Below, in pieces: positions 42,350-44,684 of a stretch of 44,684 bases of DNA. This DNA is from DASQEH01 sp038239485 (GTDB lineage Bacteria > Actinomycetota > Actinomycetes > Propionibacteriales > Nocardioidaceae): contig JBBSET010000032.1 of the NCBI GenBank assembly GCA_038239485.1, positions 1-44,684 of the forward strand. The letters are read 5' to 3'. The position numbers and the translations under genes are program-made. The notes under the pieces are model-generated. The model was not told where the DNA came from. It searched no databases and saw nothing but the letters and a program-made list of their open reading frames with translations. Position 1 is the first letter of the stretch; every line of letters starts with the position of its first letter.

Positions 42350-43055
42350 ATGTCTTCTTCCGCACCGACTGAGGACCCGGTCAGCCGCTTTGGACCGCTG
42401 CTCGCCACGGTGCCCGAGATCACCGCTCGCTTCTGGGTGATCAAGATCATGACCACCGGTATGGGATTCGACCTCCGACTACCTCGGCAACACGAACGTC
42501 ATGCTGGCCAGCATCGTCGGGGTCGGAAGATTCGCCTTCGCTTTCTAGCTGCAGTTCCGCACTCGCCGCTACATCACCGCGGATTACTGGTTCGCCGTCA
42601 TGATGGTGGCGATCTTCGACACGATGGTGGCCGATGGCCTCCACGTCGCCGTCTGCCCTACCTCTTCTCGACGGCCTTCTATGCGGTCGTTCCTTGCCTT
42701 GACGTTCCACCTGTGGCGTCGTGGCGAGGGACGCTGTCGATCCACAGCATCGTGACCCGGCGTCGGGAGACCTACTACTGGGTGACCGTGCTTGCGATCC
42801 GCCCTTGGAACCGCGGCGGGAGACCTGACCGCCATAGCGCTGCACCTGGGATTCCTCGACTCGGGCCTGCTCTTCGCAGTGATGGTCGCCGTCCCCGCAG
42901 TAGCGTGGTGGCGCGTCGGGCTCAACGAGGCGGTCGCCTTCTGGTCTGCCTATGGGGTGAACCGGCCGCAGGGCGCATCCTTTGCAGACTGGTTCGGAAA
43001 GTCTCACCACCTGACGGGACTGGGCTTCGGTGACGGAACTGTTGCAGGCTCTTGA
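42350..43055 (+). pseudogene. Decayed COG4705-family membrane protein gene
   Basis: Pieces in three frames line up with a COG4705 integral membrane protein of about 240 residues. The start is at 42350, with LLATVPEITARFWVIKIM. A frame change near 42470 leads to SDYLGNTNVMLASIVGV, then an in-frame TAG at about 42546, then LQFRTRRYITADYWFAVMM. Another shift near 42655 gives GTLSIHSIVTRRRETYYW, and a further shift near 42805 gives LGTAAGDLTAIALHL and RVGLNEAVAFWSAYGVNRP to 43055. At least three frameshifts and one stop make sequencing error unlikely. Confidence 0.82.
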
Positions 43056-43388
43056 CTTTGCCCATTTTTGACTACCGTGTGCTACGTCGCCGTCATGCGC
43101 CAAGACATCCGGGCCCACGCCGACAGCAGAGCCTCGGTTCTGCTTTCAGGGGGCTGACCAGGCATCGAACCCCCACGCGGCTGCTCGGGTGCCGTGGGCT
43201 AGGCTCGGCGCGTTCGTCGGGGGACAACTCGGCACCGTTACCCCGTGTGCCGGTGTGGGGTTTCGGTATGCCTGCTTCGGCAGCAGACGGGAGGTGGGTG
43301 GTCTGATGGCCTGCTGGCGAGAGAGCTGTGGGTCGAGTCGGGTGAGAGGCATGTCCGCGGCCGTGGTGCATCCTCTGGGGTCACGAAC
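43056..43388. other. Intergenic region before the IclR gene
   Basis: I see no gene here. A short stem AGCAGA/TCTGCT (43125-43130 with 43139-43144, followed by TTC) could be a weak terminator of the decayed gene. No clear -35/-10 pair for the IclR gene stands out. An in-frame extension of the IclR protein upstream to 43245 is open but its sequence is not IclR-like. Confidence 0.5.
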
Positions 43389-44141
43389 ATGAGCCAGACT
43401 CTCGAGCGGGGTCTCGTCATCCTCGACATGATCGCGGAACGACCTCGCCGCATCGGGGAGATTGCCGAGATGCTGAGCGTCCATCACTCCACGGCACTGC
43501 GGCTCCTCCACTCGTTGCGCCGGCATGGGTACGTCGTCGAGATGCCCGACCACCGGTACCGACTGGGCCATGCCTTCTTCCGGCTGAGCCACGATGCGCT
43601 GGCTGCGGTGGACCTGAGAACGGTGGCGAAGCCGCTGATGGTCGAGCTGAACCATGCGACGGGTCAGACGGTCCACCTGGCGGCGCTCGAAGAGGGCGAC
43701 GTCGTGTACGTCGAGAAGATCCAGTCGCGGCATGCTTTCCGCACCCGCTCCCGGGTCGGGGCCGTCGCGCCCATACACAGCTCCGCGCTCAGCAAGGTGA
43801 TCCTGGCTTATCTGTCAGAGGACGAACGCCGGAGACTGATCCAGGCAACGAAGCTCTCCCCATGGACACCGCACACGCTGACGTCGACGGCCGAGCTCGA
43901 GGCCGACGTGGCCGAGAGCCACTCCCGCGGGTTCGCCTTCGACAACGAGGAGAACGAAGCGGGCATCCGTTGTATCGCCGCTCCGGTCTTCGGGTGCGCC
44001 AACAAGATCAAGGGTTCCATCAGCATCACAGCGCCTATCAGCAAGGTCGACAAGTCGACCCTGGTCGGGTACCTGCCGGCCCTGCGAGAGGTCGCCCAGC
44101 TGACGTCGAAACAGCTCGGCTGGATCGGGTGGAGGCTGTGA
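43389..44141 (+). CDS. IclR family transcriptional regulator
   Basis: A 250-residue protein. ATG 43389 gives the normal family start (MSQTLERGLVILDMIAE). The winged helix covers residues 1-65 with IGEIAEMLSVHHSTALRLL as the recognition helix pair. The ligand-binding GAF-like domain follows, with GAVAPIHSSALSKVILAYL near residue 120 and RCIAAPVFG near 196. IclR proteins control catabolic operons for acids or aromatics, but none is in the window, so the target is unknown. It stands alone before the tRNA gene. Confidence 0.9.
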   Translation: MSQTLERGLVILDMIAERPRRIGEIAEMLSVHHSTALRLLHSLRRHGYVVEMPDHRYRLGHAFFRLSHDALAAVDLRTVAKPLMVELNHATGQTVHLAALEEGDVVYVEKIQSRHAFRTRSRVGAVAPIHSSALSKVILAYLSEDERRRLIQATKLSPWTPHTLTSTAELEADVAESHSRGFAFDNEENEAGIRCIAAPVFGCANKIKGSISITAPISKVDKSTLVGYLPALREVAQLTSKQLGWIGWRL

Positions 44142-44187
44142 TCTTGCCAGCGGTTTGGTTCGTGCGAGGCTGAGGTGTGCGGCTGAT

Positions 44188-44216
44188 TTGATTCGGATGA
44201 ACAGGGACCGTAATGT
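44188..44216 (+). promoter_or_regulatory. Promoter of the tRNA-fMet gene
   Basis: TTGATT (44188-44193), a 17-base spacer and TAATGT (44211-44216) make a good housekeeping-sigma promoter. Transcription would start at about 44223, some 23 bases before the tRNA, which is a usual distance. Confidence 0.75.
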
Positions 44217-44245
44217 TAGCCCTCGCTGCACGAGAGTACAGCCGT

Positions 44246-44322
44246 CGCGGGGTGGAGCAGTTCGGTAGCTCGCTGGGCTCATAACCCAGAGGTCGCAGGT
44301 TCAAATCCTGCCCCCGCTACCA
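44246..44322 (+). tRNA. tRNA-fMet (initiator, anticodon CAT)
   Basis: A full cloverleaf with encoded CCA. The anticodon loop CTCATAA sits on a stem with three consecutive G-C pairs (GGG/CCC), and the acceptor end has an unpaired C1 opposite T72; both are initiator features. The T arm GCAGG-TTCAAAT-CCTGC is standard. It therefore starts translation rather than elongating. Confidence 0.96.
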
Positions 44323-44663
44323 AGGAAAAATAGCAGGTCAGAGGCTGTTTTCGGAACTATCCGGAAGCGGCCTCTGGTCGGTTTAGCGGAGCGATGTCCG
44401 CACCGTGTCCGCAAACCTCGCCTCCACGGCGGCTCCGAGGAACCTGTCTGTAGGTAGCGTTCGGCGGGTGTGAGCCACTTGGTGAGCGTCGGTGAGCCAG
44501 TACCCGACGACTGGATTCCGACGGATACCCAGCATGGTCGGGACCGGTGTCGCTATGCATGACCATGGCTCGACGTGCGGCCGACCGTCCGAGGGCAATC
44601 TTGTGCAGCCGCCCACCGGCGTGCGCGCGTTGGCTGCCTGAGCGGATGCGTACACTCGCGATC
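44323..44663. other. Region downstream of tRNA-fMet, no clear gene
   Basis: Weakly coding-like frames exist on the minus strand but none shows a domain or codon pattern I trust. CAGAGGC and GCCTCTG (about 44340-44376) could form the tRNA terminator stem. Two TGTCCGCA-like direct repeats occur near 44395-44415. I found no integrase or second copy of the tRNA 3' end. Confidence 0.5.
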
Positions 44664-44684
44664 GTGAACCGGCACGAACGTCGC
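44664..44684 (+). CDS. Possible 5' end of a gene, cut by the window
   Basis: GTG at 44664 opens a frame reading V-N-R-H-E-R-R to the edge. TACACT at 44650-44655 is a good -10 element only nine bases before it, which would place the RNA start at or next to the GTG. Leaderless mRNAs of this design are common in actinobacteria. With seven codons the product cannot be named. Confidence 0.3.

Noticed and set aside
44323..44663. tRNA-linked integration site or mobile element remnant
   Set aside because: No integrase motifs and no duplicated tRNA 3' end seen in the window; the right side is cut off, so it stays undecided rather than supported.

Overview
This is high-GC actinobacterial chromosome. 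Gene order, GTG and TTG starts, 4-base start/stop overlaps, a WhiB7 gene, AdnAB, mycoredoxin, and the DUF3107, TIGR02569, DUF2342 and PPA1309 families all point to Actinomycetia. The PPA1309 family and the overall style suggest Propionibacteriales, but that placement is an inference. From about 6.5 kb to 38.2 kb the order closely follows the conserved block known in Mycobacterium tuberculosis as roughly Rv3193c to Rv3213c (UPF0182, PDZ-S16 protease, DUF2342, ThiF-like, ABC1 kinase, whiB7, uvrD2, mycoredoxin, nudC, adnB, adnA, alkyltransferase-like, TIGR02569, moeZ, TetR, DUF3107, MiaE-like, DEAD-box helicase, ParA). Most of the window is therefore core genome.

Layout. 1-3.2 kb: 5' part of a large secreted S53 (sedolisin) peptidase, cut by the window edge. 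3.3-8.0 kb: DUF6758 protein, PHP phosphoesterase, an SDR gene with a frameshift coupled to an alpha/beta hydrolase, an orphan ParA and a secreted L,D-transpeptidase. 8.0-14.9 kb: DEAD-box RNA helicase with an unresolved start, MiaE-like ferritin fold protein, DUF3107, TetR, a stand-alone LigD-type polymerase domain, moeZ, TIGR02569 and an alkyltransferase-like protein. 15.0-26.0 kb: adnA-adnB end-resection motor-nuclease, deoD, nudC, mycoredoxin and uvrD2. 25.95-26.9 kb: whiB7 with a complete attenuator leader (WhiB7-type promoter, 65-codon upstream ORF, candidate antiterminator, intrinsic terminator). 26.97-32.6 kb (minus strand): ABC1 kinase coupled to a ThiF/cyclodehydratase-like protein, a small zinc ribbon, a YgjP-type metallopeptidase, a NUDIX hydrolase and a DUF2342 metalloprotease. 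A dense group of DnaA-box-like sequences lies at 30.30-30.45 kb. 32.7-38.2 kb: moaE, small membrane protein, PDZ-S16 protease, PPA1309 protein and UPF0182 membrane protein.

38.2-44.7 kb is more variable: a trypsin-like protease with no visible signal peptide, a dedA-uppP operon facing a blaI-M56 pair, a decayed COG4705 membrane-protein gene, an IclR regulator, an initiator tRNA-fMet with its promoter, and a tail without a clear gene until a possible CDS start at the edge.

Three themes stand out. DNA repair is concentrated here (PolDom, alkyltransferase-like, AdnAB, UvrD2). Antibiotic and cell-envelope stress genes are present (whiB7 attenuation, ABC1 kinase, L,D-transpeptidase, UppP plus DedA beside BlaI/M56). 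The DnaA-box cluster lies away from any dnaA gene. The best candidates for closer study are the whiB7 leader mechanism, the DnaA-box cluster, the ThiF-like/ABC1 pair and the UppP/DedA/BlaI arrangement.
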